Source: Lachnospiraceae bacterium
Lineage (GTDB): Bacteria > Bacillota > Clostridia > Lachnospirales > Lachnospiraceae
DNA length: 53,680 nt
Assembly: GCA_017624115.1 (NCBI GenBank)
Contig: JAGANQ010000023.1
Location: 1 to 53,680, forward strand
Reading direction: 5' to 3'
Under the pieces are notes generated by a model, which was not told the DNA's origin, did no database searches, and saw nothing but the letters and a program-made list of their open reading frames with translations. Shown piece by piece: positions 26,683-36,037 of this stretch. The position numbers and the translations under genes are program-made. Position 1 is the stretch's first letter. Every line of letters starts with the position of its first letter.

Positions 26683-27546
26683 ATGGAATATGATAAGGAC
26701 ATATTAAGAAAGCTACAATTGACTCAGCTTGGTATACTTAAAGATATAGATGTTTTTTGCAAGAAACATGACATAGAATATTTTATTGCTTATGGTACTG
26801 CTATAGGGGCGGTGAGGCATGACGGATTTATCCCGTGGGATGATGATATAGATATATGTATGGTGAGAAAGGATTATAACAGATTTATAGAGCTTGCGAA
26901 AATGGAGAGCGAAATGAATATTAAATATGATATCCTTAATATCCTTGATACGCCCGGATATATTTCTCCGTTTATAAAGGTGTCGAAGAAGGGAACGCTG
27001 TTTACGGAGGCAACAAACACGAACAAACGTTATAAGCAGGGGATATTTGTTGATATTCTTCCTTTTGATTATGTTCCTGATGACAAGGTCTTAAGAGCTA
27101 AGATGTTCAGGAAAGCATGGATATGGAGCCGTGTGGCTATTCTTTGCGAGATTGGTGATCCCATACTTCCTGTGGAAATAAAAGGTGTGAAGCGGGCTGT
27201 AACAGGATTTGGCTGTAAAGCAGTGCATATAATACTGAAGGTAATCAGATTTAACAAAAAGAAAGCATTTAACAGATATTTAAAGATTGCAACAAAATAT
27301 AATTCAGAACCAGGTCTTACTCTTATGGCTGAATTTGATGATTTAGTACCAGAGAGAACCGTTCTGGCGGAGAAGGACATTTTCCCGACAAAGGATATTA
27401 TGTTTGAGGGAAGTATGTTTCCGGGACCTGCTAATATGCATTTGCATCTTAGCAATTATTATGGCGATTATATGGAACTTCCTCCACTTGAAATGAGACA
27501 CAATCATATGGCAAAAGAATTGGTGTTTGGCGATGAAGGCTGTTAG
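26683..27546 (+). CDS. LicD-family phosphotransferase-like protein
   Basis: A 287-residue LicD-type nucleotidyltransferase-fold protein. The hallmark is at residues 38-58, GTAIGAVRHDG then FIPWDDDIDICM, with the metal-binding Asp cluster Asp53-Asp55 and Asp57. LicD enzymes attach phosphocholine, or in other species phosphoethanolamine or related groups, to teichoic acids or glycans. No choline uptake or activation genes are beside it, so the donor is unknown. AGAGGTGA precedes the ATG. First gene of an AT-rich six-gene cluster. Confidence 0.9.
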   Translation: MEYDKDILRKLQLTQLGILKDIDVFCKKHDIEYFIAYGTAIGAVRHDGFIPWDDDIDICMVRKDYNRFIELAKMESEMNIKYDILNILDTPGYISPFIKVSKKGTLFTEATNTNKRYKQGIFVDILPFDYVPDDKVLRAKMFRKAWIWSRVAILCEIGDPILPVEIKGVKRAVTGFGCKAVHIILKVIRFNKKKAFNRYLKIATKYNSEPGLTLMAEFDDLVPERTVLAEKDIFPTKDIMFEGSMFPGPANMHLHLSNYYGDYMELPPLEMRHNHMAKELVFGDEGC

Positions 27547-28774
27547 TGATAGACAAAAATTTGTATGGAATATGATGGGGAGTTTAAGTAATGCTTGCTC
27601 AACATTTATTCTTACCATCTGCGTAAATAGAATACTGGGAGGAAACAGTGGGGGACTGTTTTCTTTTGCATATGCTAATGCACAGCTTATGCTGACCATT
27701 GGTTTGTTTGAAGTCAGACCGTATCAGTCTACAGATATAGATGAGCACTACAGCTTTAATCAGTATTTTTCCCACAGAATAATAACGAGCATTCTTATGA
27801 TTCTGTCAGCGGTTGTCTATGCTCTGGTTAGTGAATTTGATTTTGAAAAAAGTGCGGTAGTTATTTTTCTTGTTATGTTTAAGACCGTAGAGGCATTTAC
27901 GGATGTATATGGCGCCAGATTCCAACAAAAGGATAGAATTGACTTGTCGGGCAAGCTGTTTTTTGTGCGAGTGGTAATATCTTCTTTGGTATTTGTCATA
28001 CTGATTTTTTTTACAAAGGATCTTATCATAGGCTCTCTGGGGATGTTTGTAACATCTTTTGGACTGTTTTTTATATATGATAACCGGTATACATTTGAAA
28101 CTGATAAGAGGAATCTTTCTCTTGATTTTTCATTGTTTTTGAAGATTACTATGGAGGTTCTTCCATCATTTATCAGCTCTTTTATCCTAATGTATTTAAG
28201 TAATGCATCTAAGTATGCAATCAATGATGTATACAATGATGCTGTGCAGAATGTTTATGGAATTATCTCAATGCCTGCGTTTGTTATAAATCTTATAAGT
28301 ATGTTTATTTTTAATCCGATGCTCGTAAGAATGGCATATTTATGGAGGGATGGCAAGCTGAAAAAGATGTGCCAAATGATTTTTTACGTATATGGAGTTA
28401 TTCTGGTTGTTACCGTGTTGGCTGCAGGTGCGGCATCGCTAGCAGGAATTCCGATATTGTCTTTTGTGTATGGCATTGATCTTGGTGCTTACCATACGGA
28501 GCTGATACTTGCTATGCTTGTTGGAAGCTTAGGTGCATTTACAACATATCTTTCAAAGATTATAGCTGTAATGAGAAAACAAAAGTATATGTTGGTTACT
28601 ATTATTTTTTCGTTTATATATGCGTTTTTCTGTTCAAAATTGATGGTAAGGGGATTGGGTATAAGAGGAGCAATTCTTAGCTATGGGATTTCATTAGTTA
28701 TAATTGTTGTATTATTAAATATAGTGGTGTTTGGAACTATGCTTCGAAGAAGAAAGGAATTGAAACATGGGTAA
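27533..28774 (+). CDS. Wzx-type polysaccharide flippase
   Basis: A membrane protein of the MATE/MVF-like flippase group with about 12 hydrophobic helices, 413 residues from the ATG at 27533 (an in-frame TTG at 27527 is the alternative). It begins KFVWNMMGSLSNACSTFILTICVNRILGG, as lipopolysaccharide biosynthesis flippases do. It should carry a lipid-linked glycan unit across the membrane. It overlaps licD by 14 bases and the following glycosyltransferase by 8 bases, so the three are coupled. Confidence 0.88.
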   Translation: MKAVSDRQKFVWNMMGSLSNACSTFILTICVNRILGGNSGGLFSFAYANAQLMLTIGLFEVRPYQSTDIDEHYSFNQYFSHRIITSILMILSAVVYALVSEFDFEKSAVVIFLVMFKTVEAFTDVYGARFQQKDRIDLSGKLFFVRVVISSLVFVILIFFTKDLIIGSLGMFVTSFGLFFIYDNRYTFETDKRNLSLDFSLFLKITMEVLPSFISSFILMYLSNASKYAINDVYNDAVQNVYGIISMPAFVINLISMFIFNPMLVRMAYLWRDGKLKKMCQMIFYVYGVILVVTVLAAGAASLAGIPILSFVYGIDLGAYHTELILAMLVGSLGAFTTYLSKIIAVMRKQKYMLVTIIFSFIYAFFCSKLMVRGLGIRGAILSYGISLVIIVVLLNIVVFGTMLRRRKELKHG

Positions 28775-29918
28775 TGCAAAGTTCATTTGTATAGTCAGTG
28801 CTCAGTACTTTCCGCATGTTGGTGGTGTTGAGCAGTATGTAGATAATCTGGCCAAGGAGCTTTTGAGACGGGGGCATTTTGTGACATTGATTACATCTTC
28901 CATAAATGGTGTCGATAGTTACGAGAAAGAGGGGAATCTTGAGATATATCGATTGCCTTCCCTTCAACTCATGGGAGGAAGGTTTCCTGTGTATAAGCAT
29001 AATAAGGAACTGAGACAGTTTACAAAATCTTTTAAAAAAAGAAAATACGATATAATGCTTATGAATATGAGATTTTTTCTTATTTCGCTTTATGCAGTGA
29101 GACTTGCAAAAAAGATGAACTTACGCTGCATTATGCTAGACCATGGGACAAGCCATTTAAATACAGGGGGAAAGATTACATCGTGGCTGGGAGAGCTTTT
29201 TGAACATGGTATTACATGGATGGAAAAGCGATACTGTAAGGAATTTGCAGGAGTGTCAGGTGCAACTCTGGACTGGCTGAAACATTTCCATATAAAGTCA
29301 GACATAAGACTTTACAATGCCGTTGATTTAAAAAAGATTGAGACATTGAAAGAGAATGGAAAAAGGGATTTTAGAAAAGAATTTAATATACCGGAAGAAG
29401 ATATCGTTATCTCTTTCGTTGGACGGATTACTCTGGAGAAAGGAATACGTCAGCTTGTACATGTGATCAATAAGCTTTATGAGACCAGAAAAAATATATG
29501 GCTCATAGCTGCGGGAGAAGGCTATCTCATGGACGAGCTTAAAAAAGAAGCCTGTGACCATATTAAGCTAATCGGACAGGTCTGCATGGAGGATGTGGTT
29601 TCACTTCTTAATACAAGTGAAATATTTTGCCTGCCTTCCTTCTCCGAGGGATTTCCAACATGTGTACTTGAGGCAGGTGTATGTGATAATTACGTTATTA
29701 CAACCTTTAGAGGTGGTGCTAAAGAGCTTATCACAGATGAAGGATTTGGAACAATTCTTCCTGACAATAATGAAGAAAGATTATATCAGGCACTCAATGA
29801 GATGATAGATAGACCCGATTACAGAAAAGAGGCTGCGTCGCGATGCCGTGAACGTATTGTCTCTAACTATACATGGGGGCATACGGCTGAGAAGCTTTTA
29901 TCTTTGATAGACGCATAG
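28767..29918 (+). CDS. GT4 glycosyltransferase
   Basis: A 383-residue GT-B glycosyltransferase of family 4. The N-terminal domain has FPHVGGVEQYVDNLAKELLRRGH near residues 15-37, the acceptor-side glycine loop; the C-terminal domain has SFVGRITLEKGIRQLV and the nucleotide-sugar motif PSFSEGFPTCVLEAG, with the two Glu of E-x7-E. Sugar donor and acceptor are unknown. It starts inside the flippase gene. Confidence 0.9.
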   Translation: MGNAKFICIVSAQYFPHVGGVEQYVDNLAKELLRRGHFVTLITSSINGVDSYEKEGNLEIYRLPSLQLMGGRFPVYKHNKELRQFTKSFKKRKYDIMLMNMRFFLISLYAVRLAKKMNLRCIMLDHGTSHLNTGGKITSWLGELFEHGITWMEKRYCKEFAGVSGATLDWLKHFHIKSDIRLYNAVDLKKIETLKENGKRDFRKEFNIPEEDIVISFVGRITLEKGIRQLVHVINKLYETRKNIWLIAAGEGYLMDELKKEACDHIKLIGQVCMEDVVSLLNTSEIFCLPSFSEGFPTCVLEAGVCDNYVITTFRGGAKELITDEGFGTILPDNNEERLYQALNEMIDRPDYRKEAASRCRERIVSNYTWGHTAEKLLSLIDA

Positions 29919-29961
29919 GAAAGATGCAAGATAAGTGAGGAAAGGGTTGGTATGTGTTATT

Positions 29962-30648
29962 ATGAAGAAATTGGCTATCATACCGGCGTACAATGAAGCA
30001 GAGAGTATTATATATACGGTAAAGGATATTCAGAAAAATGCGCCAGATTTTGATTATATTATTATAAACGACCGCTCAAAAGACAATACCTACAATTTAT
30101 GCATTGAGGCAGGACTTAATATTCTTAATCTGCCTCTTAACCTGGGTATTGGCGGAGCAGTTCAGACGGGATATTGGTATGCATTGGAAAATGGATATGA
30201 TATAGCGGTTCAGTTTGATGGAGATGGTCAGCATGATGCAAAGTATTTGGGAATTATGGCTGACACGCTCATACAAAAAAAAGCTAATATGGTTATAGGC
30301 TCAAGATTTATCGAAAAAGAAGGATATCAGTCATCGGGAATAAGGCGAATAGGAATCCGATTTTTTACAGTTCTAATTTATTTATTAACCGGTGAAAAAA
30401 TTACTGACCCAACATCCGGTTTTAGAATGTGTGACAGAAAGATTATAGAAATGTTTGCGGACGGATACCCTAAGGATTATCCGGAACCGGAGACAACTAC
30501 AAAGGCTCTTAGAAATAAGTTTAAGGTTGACGAAATTCCTGTTAAAATGCGTGCCAGAGAAGGTGGAAAGTCATCTATTTCTTTGAAAAAATCTATTTAT
30601 TATATGATAAAGGTACCGCTTGCTATCATTATAGAAAGGATGAGATAA
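29962..30648 (+). CDS. GT2 glycosyltransferase, DPM1-like
   Basis: A 228-residue GT-A glycosyltransferase resembling dolichyl/polyprenyl-phosphate mannose or glucose synthases. Motifs: IIPAYNEAESI (residues 6-16), INDRSKDNT, DGDGQHD (86-92, metal-binding DxD) and GSRF. There are no obvious membrane helices apart from a hydrophobic C-terminal segment. ATG 29962 gives the conserved N-terminus, though its ribosome site is weak; an in-frame GTG lies at 29935. With the next gene (DUF2304) it forms a common pair that may load a sugar on undecaprenyl phosphate. Confidence 0.88.
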   Translation: MKKLAIIPAYNEAESIIYTVKDIQKNAPDFDYIIINDRSKDNTYNLCIEAGLNILNLPLNLGIGGAVQTGYWYALENGYDIAVQFDGDGQHDAKYLGIMADTLIQKKANMVIGSRFIEKEGYQSSGIRRIGIRFFTVLIYLLTGEKITDPTSGFRMCDRKIIEMFADGYPKDYPEPETTTKALRNKFKVDEIPVKMRAREGGKSSISLKKSIYYMIKVPLAIIIERMR

Positions 30649-30651
30649 ATT

Positions 30652-31038
30652 ATGATGACATTAAAGATACAGATAATTATCGGGATTATCCTTGTTTCAG
30701 GGCTTTGCTATGTTGTTAATCTTATCAGAAAGAACAAAGTCGAGCTTAAATATGCTTTGCCATGGCTTGGAGCAGGTGTTGCTGTTCTTGCTATTGATTG
30801 TTTTCCTGTACTGATGAATGAGCTTGCAGACCTTGTTGGTATAGGTTCACCGGTTAATATGATTTTTTTTGTTGGATTTTTATTCGTACTTGTTATTGTA
30901 TTTGCGATGACGGTTGCTTTATCCATAGCATCATCAAGTGTTAAGAGATTGACACAGAAGATAGCACTTATTGAGAAAAGAGTAAGGGATTTAGAGGAAG
31001 TTATTGCAAAGAATAACGAAAAAAATGGTTATAAATAA
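30652..31038 (+). CDS. DUF2304 membrane protein
   Basis: A 128-residue protein with three hydrophobic helices (about residues 5-22, 34-52, 66-90) and a C-terminal coiled coil (VKRLTQKIALIEKRVRDLEEVI). DUF2304 proteins nearly always follow a DPM1-like GT2, as here (3 bases apart), and probably anchor or assist it. Function otherwise unknown. Confidence 0.85.
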   Translation: MMTLKIQIIIGIILVSGLCYVVNLIRKNKVELKYALPWLGAGVAVLAIDCFPVLMNELADLVGIGSPVNMIFFVGFLFVLVIVFAMTVALSIASSSVKRLTQKIALIEKRVRDLEEVIAKNNEKNGYK

Positions 31039-31101
31039 AGGGTTAGAAAGAAAAATAAGGCAGTGAATCTGGCACTGCCACAGATAGTCGGGAGGAAGGT
31101 C

Positions 31102-33249
31102 ATGGAAAAAATCAGATTTGATATACGGGTATTCGCAATTACTCTGCTGATTTTCTTTGGGTTTTCGGTACTTTATATAAGAGCTTTAGAGATGCCGGAA
31201 TATACTTATCAGAGTACCGGTATCATTCGGGGAGATATATATGATATAAAGGATTATGAGATAGAGGACAATCATTTTACCCCTCTTAGTATTGACCCTA
31301 AGATTTTCTTTCATACAGATCATTATGAAGATGTGTGTGGTATAAGAGTGTTGTTTGAGAGCGATTCTATTCCTGAAAAAATTCAGGTTTACTATGCCGG
31401 AGAATATGGGGCTTTTTCGGAAGAAAACAGTGCCTGCGCAATTGTTAAGGGACGGTCGGAGGTAGATGTAGTATTTCATAAATCAAACATTGATAATATT
31501 ATTGATATTACCCTTGACATAAATGAAGAGTTTACATTAAAGAATATTGAGGTTTTGTCAAATCAGGTTATGGTTGATGTAAATCATACAAAAGATTATG
31601 TAATCTTTTTTGCAGTAGCTTTTGCTTTCGCAATGGTTATGTCGCTTGTTCCAGGTGTAAGCAGGATGGCTGCAAGACTGGAAAACAAGATAAAAAAAGT
31701 GGCAAGGTTTGCGGTAAAGAATAAGAAGAAGCTTGTCATATATGCAGCTATTCTTGCCTTATGGGCTGTTGTGTCGATTCTTATTATATATATGGCAAAG
31801 GTAATTTGTGATTATGATTATTTGAAAAAATATGAGGCTGTTATGATTTTTGTAGGTGGTGCGATTGTAATTTTTGCGTATGCACTTAGAGATATAACAG
31901 CTACAAAGCCACAGTATTTATTTTTTATTGTAGTATTTCTGATGGGAAGCTTAAATATATTGACTTCGCCAAAAACTGTCGGAATATCATGGGATGATGA
32001 AACTCATTATGGCAGAACTGTATATTTCTCATATGGTGCTAACAAAGAGATACCTTATTCGGATAATGAAATCGTATACAAATATATAGAAGTAGTAGAA
32101 AATTTCCAATATTATTACAGTAAAGAAGGAAGAGAAAGATGGCTTGAATTAATTAATAGTTACAAGTCGGAGGACTTCCTTGTGGATACAGACGATTATA
32201 CCATAAGCACTGCGTATGTATCTAATATAGCTCCGGCTGCCGGCCTGATCATTGGCAGAGGCCTTGGATTTAGCTATAGTACCACCTATATGCTTGGCAG
32301 ATTTATGAATTTATTACAATATTCGATATTATATTTCATAGCAATATCTCTTATAAAGGGACGCGGCAAGTATATGTTAAGTGTGTTTGGACTTATTCCT
32401 ACATCCGTGTTTTTAGCATCATCCTACTCGTATGACGGATGGGTGATAGCATTTTCAGTGTTAGCGTATGCGATGCTTATTGCAGAGCTTCAAAAAGAGA
32501 ACAGTTGTATTACGATGAAAAAGTGGATAAGTATTATGGCAGTGTTTGCTATAGGTGTACTTCCGAAAGCAATTTATTTTCCGATGCTTTTTCCAATGTT
32601 ATTTATAGGAAGGAAAAAATTTGATAAAAAATATAAGTTTAGTATTTATGCATGGATAAATATTATAGCTATGCTGCTTCTCGTGGCATCATTTATTATT
32701 CCAATGTTCACAAGAGGAGCAGGATTGAATGATACAAGAGTGTTTTCTGGCGTTAATTCAATAGAACAGATAAAATATATCATTAGGCATCCTTTGCAGT
32801 ATACAGGGGTACTTTTAAAATTTATTTCGAAATATTTGTCGCCGGATATGTCTAAAAATTATCTGACTTATTTGGGATATTATGGATATACTTCGAATTA
32901 TGTAGCCATATTCTTAAGCATAGGCATTACAGCGCTTCTTGAGAATGATATGAAACAAGTCAGACAGACCGTTATATTTAAATCAGTACTTTCATTTGCT
33001 TTTTTTGCAACGGTATGTCTTATGGCAACCGCACTTTATATTTCATTTACACCAGTAGGCTGTGACCATATAGAGGGATGTCAGTGGAGGTATTTGTTGC
33101 CAATATTATTTCCTATGTTATACTGGGTATCTGAATTTAATATTGATACAAGCAATATTAACAAGGGGCGATACGTTTCTGGCGTTATGGTGGTTATAGC
33201 GGGTTTGTTTGTCATTGCAATAGGAAATCTTTGCATCAGATATTACTGA
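31102..33249 (+). CDS. DUF2142 multi-spanning membrane protein
   Basis: A 715-residue integral membrane protein from the ATG at 31102, which has GGGAGGAAGG before it. One helix near the start is followed by an extracytoplasmic domain of about 130 residues, then a dozen or so helices. DUF2142 proteins resemble GT-C transferases and polymerases; the loop ending GISWDDETHYGRTVYFSYG carries acidic residues in the place expected for a GT-C active site. It may transfer a sugar from polyprenyl phosphate made by the GT2 upstream. Last gene of the cluster. Confidence 0.82.
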   Translation: MEKIRFDIRVFAITLLIFFGFSVLYIRALEMPEYTYQSTGIIRGDIYDIKDYEIEDNHFTPLSIDPKIFFHTDHYEDVCGIRVLFESDSIPEKIQVYYAGEYGAFSEENSACAIVKGRSEVDVVFHKSNIDNIIDITLDINEEFTLKNIEVLSNQVMVDVNHTKDYVIFFAVAFAFAMVMSLVPGVSRMAARLENKIKKVARFAVKNKKKLVIYAAILALWAVVSILIIYMAKVICDYDYLKKYEAVMIFVGGAIVIFAYALRDITATKPQYLFFIVVFLMGSLNILTSPKTVGISWDDETHYGRTVYFSYGANKEIPYSDNEIVYKYIEVVENFQYYYSKEGRERWLELINSYKSEDFLVDTDDYTISTAYVSNIAPAAGLIIGRGLGFSYSTTYMLGRFMNLLQYSILYFIAISLIKGRGKYMLSVFGLIPTSVFLASSYSYDGWVIAFSVLAYAMLIAELQKENSCITMKKWISIMAVFAIGVLPKAIYFPMLFPMLFIGRKKFDKKYKFSIYAWINIIAMLLLVASFIIPMFTRGAGLNDTRVFSGVNSIEQIKYIIRHPLQYTGVLLKFISKYLSPDMSKNYLTYLGYYGYTSNYVAIFLSIGITALLENDMKQVRQTVIFKSVLSFAFFATVCLMATALYISFTPVGCDHIEGCQWRYLLPILFPMLYWVSEFNIDTSNINKGRYVSGVMVVIAGLFVIAIGNLCIRYY

Positions 33250-33286
33250 AAATAAAGAGTGAAACTGTTACAATAATTGAAATATT

Positions 33287-33460
33287 AGCCTCGGCATTTG
33301 CTGGGGCTTTCGTATGTACAAAGTGATAGTCCATTCTTGGGATGACCTTCGAGAAGAACCCCGCCACTCAGGCGTCCCCGCCTAAGATTCAGCATACGGT
33401 GGCATTTATTAGAATGCCTGAGGCAATGCCCGGAATCTACTGTACGCTCGCAGAGTACGG
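33287..33460 (+). ncRNA. unexplained structured non-coding stretch before feoAB
   Basis: The gap 33250-33586 has no gene. A 9-bp stem AGCCTCGGC/GCTGGGGCT (33287-33308, loop ATTT) may end the upstream operon, though only TTT follows. Then come CGTATG/CATACG (33311-33316 with 33393-33398) enclosing AGGCG/CGCCT (33370-33383), a hairpin GGCATT/AATGCC (33401-33418) and GTAC/GTAC (33442-33458). GGCATT at 33293-33298 could also pair with AATGCC at 33425-33430, closing the whole. The feoA promoter lies downstream, so this is not a feoAB leader. A small RNA such as 6S is one possibility; I cannot confirm it. Confidence 0.4.
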
Positions 33461-33484
33461 AAATAAATCAGATTAGTCTCTTTG

Positions 33485-33513
33485 TTGACAGGTATTGTGA
33501 AATGAAGTAAAAT
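33485..33513 (+). promoter_or_regulatory. promoter of feoAB
   Basis: TTGACA at 33485-33490 and TAAAAT at 33508-33513, 17-base spacer. No clear Fur box could be seen over it. Confidence 0.8.
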
Positions 33514-33586
33514 ACATGTGATAAAGAGATAGTTGCAACGAACAGAAGGAAGCCTTAAAAAACTAACAAAAGCGAGGTGCGGTATA

Positions 33587-33823
33587 ATGACATTATATGA
33601 AGGAAAAACGGGTTTTACTTATGTGGTGAAGGGAATCCATCTGGAACAGAATTCGATAACCAGACGGCTGGAGGCACTGGGGTTAAACGAGATGACAGGC
33701 GTACAGATACTGAATAGAAAAAGAAGCGGGGCATTTATTATCAAAGTAAGAGGTACTCGTCTGGCAATCGGAAAATATATCGCGCAGGGAATTGAAGTGG
33801 AAGAGGTGAAGAAAAATGCCTAA
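33587..33823 (+). CDS. feoA: ferrous iron transport protein A
   Basis: A 78-residue SH3-like protein that assists FeoB. Features: LYEGKTGFTYVVKGI near the start, RRLEALGLNEMTGVQIL, and ARG-like strand GTRLAIGKYIAQGIEV. The ATG at 33587 is chosen because GAGGTG lies 7 bases before it, while longer in-frame starts lack a site. Overlaps feoB by 8 bases. Confidence 0.92.
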   Translation: MTLYEGKTGFTYVVKGIHLEQNSITRRLEALGLNEMTGVQILNRKRSGAFIIKVRGTRLAIGKYIAQGIEVEEVKKNA

Positions 33824-35816
33824 GCATACAGAAGAGAAAGAAATTACAGTAGGGTTTATCGGAAATCCAAACTGTGGAAAGACAACATTATTCAATGCGT
33901 TTACAGGAGCGAACCTGAAGGTTGCAAACTGGCCCGGTGTAACGGTAGAACGTGTGGAGGGCAGCACAACCTATAAGGGCAGGACGATTAAGCTGATTGA
34001 TTTGCCGGGTATATACAGCCTTGCATCTTATTCAATCGAAGAAAAGGTTTCCAGAAAGTGTATTATGCAGGAAAATATAGACGTGGTTGTAAATGTTGTG
34101 GATGCGTCTTCTCTGGAAAGAAATCTGTATTTGACGCTTCAGCTTTTGGAGATGGGCAAGCCGGTTATTCTGGCTCTTAACATGATGGATATCGTGGAGG
34201 AGCGCGGTATGGAAATCGACCTGCACCGTCTGCCGGAGATGCTCGGAGGCATACCTGTAGTGCCGGTTTCGGCAAGAAAGCGCACGGGGCTTGATGTATT
34301 GCTGCATGCTGTGCTTCATCATTATGAGGAAGGCGTGAAGGACAGAGTGGTTCACTATGAGCCGGAGCTGGAGGCTGCTATCAGCCGGACAGAGGAAAAT
34401 CTGAAAAAATATTATGGTGAGCTGGTGCACAGCCGCTGGTATGCAATAAAGCTGCTGGAGCAGGACGAGGAAATCATACAATATTATCCGAAGGCAGCAG
34501 TAGCTGCTGATATCAATTATGAAAAACAGATTATTCATCAGAAGTACAATTATATTGATGAAATCGTGGAGGATACTCTGTTTAATAAAGAAAGTAAGGC
34601 ACAGGCAACCGATAAGGTGGATAAATACCTGACGCATCCGGTATGGGGCGTGCCGATTTTCCTTGGAATTATGGCACTGGTATTTTTCCTGACCTTTACC
34701 GTTGGCGATTTTTTGAAGGGTTATTTTGAGATAGCGCTGGATTGGTTCTCTGGTGCGGTGTCTGGGTTACTTATAAAGCTTGCAGTGGCAGACTGGCTGC
34801 AGTCACTGCTGGTAGATGGGATTATTGCCGGGGTGGGCGGAATACTGACGTTTTTGCCGAATATCTTTATTCTGTTTCTGGCGCTGGCATTTCTGGAGGA
34901 CAGCGGCTACATGGCGCGTGTTGCCTATGTCATGGATGGTATCATGGGTATGCTGGGACTGTCAGGTAAGGCATTTCTTCCTATGGTGCTGGGCTTCGGC
35001 TGCACCGTGCCTGCAGTGATGGCGACCAGAGCGCTGGAGAAGGAAAAGGACAGGAAGAGAACGATTCTCATTACACCGTTCATGTCCTGCTCTGCGAGAC
35101 TGCCGATTTATGTGCTGTTTGCGGATATGTTTTTTGGAAAATATGCGATGCTGGCAGCATATTCGCTGTATCTTGCCGGTGTGCTGGCAGCGATTGGAAT
35201 TGCACTCGTTATCAATCATTTTGACAGAGGAAAGACGGAAGGTACTCTGCTGATAGAGCTTCCGGAGTACAAGAGTCCGAATGCGAGAACGATTGCCATC
35301 TATGTATGGGAGAAGGTCAAGGATTATCTGACGAAAGCGGGAACTACAATATTTATTGCGTCAATTATTCTCTGGTTCTTATTGAACTTTAACCTGCAGG
35401 GTATGACAGAGCATGTAGCAGACAGCTTCGGCGCAGAAATCGGTAAAATACTGGAGCCGGTGCTTCGTCCGGCAGGGCTTGGCATGTGGCAGATAGGAGT
35501 GGCATTGATTTCAGGTATTTCTGCGAAGGAAGTGGTTGTTTCCAGCTTTTCTGTGTTATTTGGAATTGGAAATATTAATTCGGCAGCAGGAATGACTGAA
35601 CTGACTGGCATTCTGGAGAGCGTTGGCTTCACGGCATTGAATGCCTATGCGCTGATGATATTTTGTCTGCTGTACACACCATGTGCGGCTACAATTGCTA
35701 CGATTAAGAAGGAGACTCATTCGTGGAAATGGACACTCGGCATGGTGCTGTTCCAACTGGTATTTGCATGGCTGGCGGCAGTGCTGGTGTATCAGATAGG
35801 AGGGCTTTTCTTATGA
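33816..35816 (+). CDS. feoB: ferrous iron transporter FeoB
   Basis: A 666-residue iron(II) importer with a cytoplasmic G domain and a membrane domain. G1 is GNPNCGKTT (residues 16-24), switch I around NWPGVTVE (Thr43), G3 DLPG (62-65) and G4 NMMD (122-125). The membrane core holds the Gate motif GFGCTVPAVMATRALE and a second Gate motif LLYTPCAATIATIKKE, each with the conserved Cys. Length is normal. Overlaps feoA before it and a small Cys-rich gene after it. Confidence 0.96.
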   Translation: MPKHTEEKEITVGFIGNPNCGKTTLFNAFTGANLKVANWPGVTVERVEGSTTYKGRTIKLIDLPGIYSLASYSIEEKVSRKCIMQENIDVVVNVVDASSLERNLYLTLQLLEMGKPVILALNMMDIVEERGMEIDLHRLPEMLGGIPVVPVSARKRTGLDVLLHAVLHHYEEGVKDRVVHYEPELEAAISRTEENLKKYYGELVHSRWYAIKLLEQDEEIIQYYPKAAVAADINYEKQIIHQKYNYIDEIVEDTLFNKESKAQATDKVDKYLTHPVWGVPIFLGIMALVFFLTFTVGDFLKGYFEIALDWFSGAVSGLLIKLAVADWLQSLLVDGIIAGVGGILTFLPNIFILFLALAFLEDSGYMARVAYVMDGIMGMLGLSGKAFLPMVLGFGCTVPAVMATRALEKEKDRKRTILITPFMSCSARLPIYVLFADMFFGKYAMLAAYSLYLAGVLAAIGIALVINHFDRGKTEGTLLIELPEYKSPNARTIAIYVWEKVKDYLTKAGTTIFIASIILWFLLNFNLQGMTEHVADSFGAEIGKILEPVLRPAGLGMWQIGVALISGISAKEVVVSSFSVLFGIGNINSAAGMTELTGILESVGFTALNAYALMIFCLLYTPCAATIATIKKETHSWKWTLGMVLFQLVFAWLAAVLVYQIGGLFL

Positions 35817-35974
35817 TAGCGACAATAGTCATAGCCGGGATAATAACGGTTGCTGCTATAGCTGCGGCAGTGAAGCGGGTGAGGGATTTTAGGAATCACA
35901 GATACTGTGCAGGCTGCAGTAGATGCGCAGGAGGCATGAATGCTGACGGGAATCGTGGAAGCTGCCATAAATAA
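35813..35974 (+). CDS. FeoB-associated Cys-rich membrane protein
   Basis: A 53-residue protein whose ATG overlaps the feoB stop by four bases (ATGA). It has one N-terminal membrane helix (IATIVIAGIITVAAIAAAV), a basic turn, and a Cys-rich tail YCAGCSRCAGG with a fourth Cys near the end. This is the FeoB-associated Cys-rich family, which may act in place of FeoC. The tail may bind iron; that is inference. Ribosome site GGAGGG lies within the end of feoB. Confidence 0.88.
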   Translation: MIATIVIAGIITVAAIAAAVKRVRDFRNHRYCAGCSRCAGGMNADGNRGSCHK

Positions 35975-36002
35975 GCGCAGACGTATCTGGTGAAAAAAGT
36001 AG

Positions 36003-36031
36003 TTGACAACTGCCATTCTCAGTGGTAGAAT
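36003..36031 (+). promoter_or_regulatory. promoter of the trp operon
   Basis: TTGACA at 36003-36008 and TAGAAT at 36026-36031, 17-base spacer; transcription should begin near 36038, at the 5' end of the T-box. Confidence 0.85.
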
Positions 36032-36037
36032 GATGGA

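Noticed and set aside
33287..33460. Calling this stretch 6S RNA outright
   Set aside because: The apical arm is lopsided and I see no clear promoter; the outline alone is not enough to name the family.
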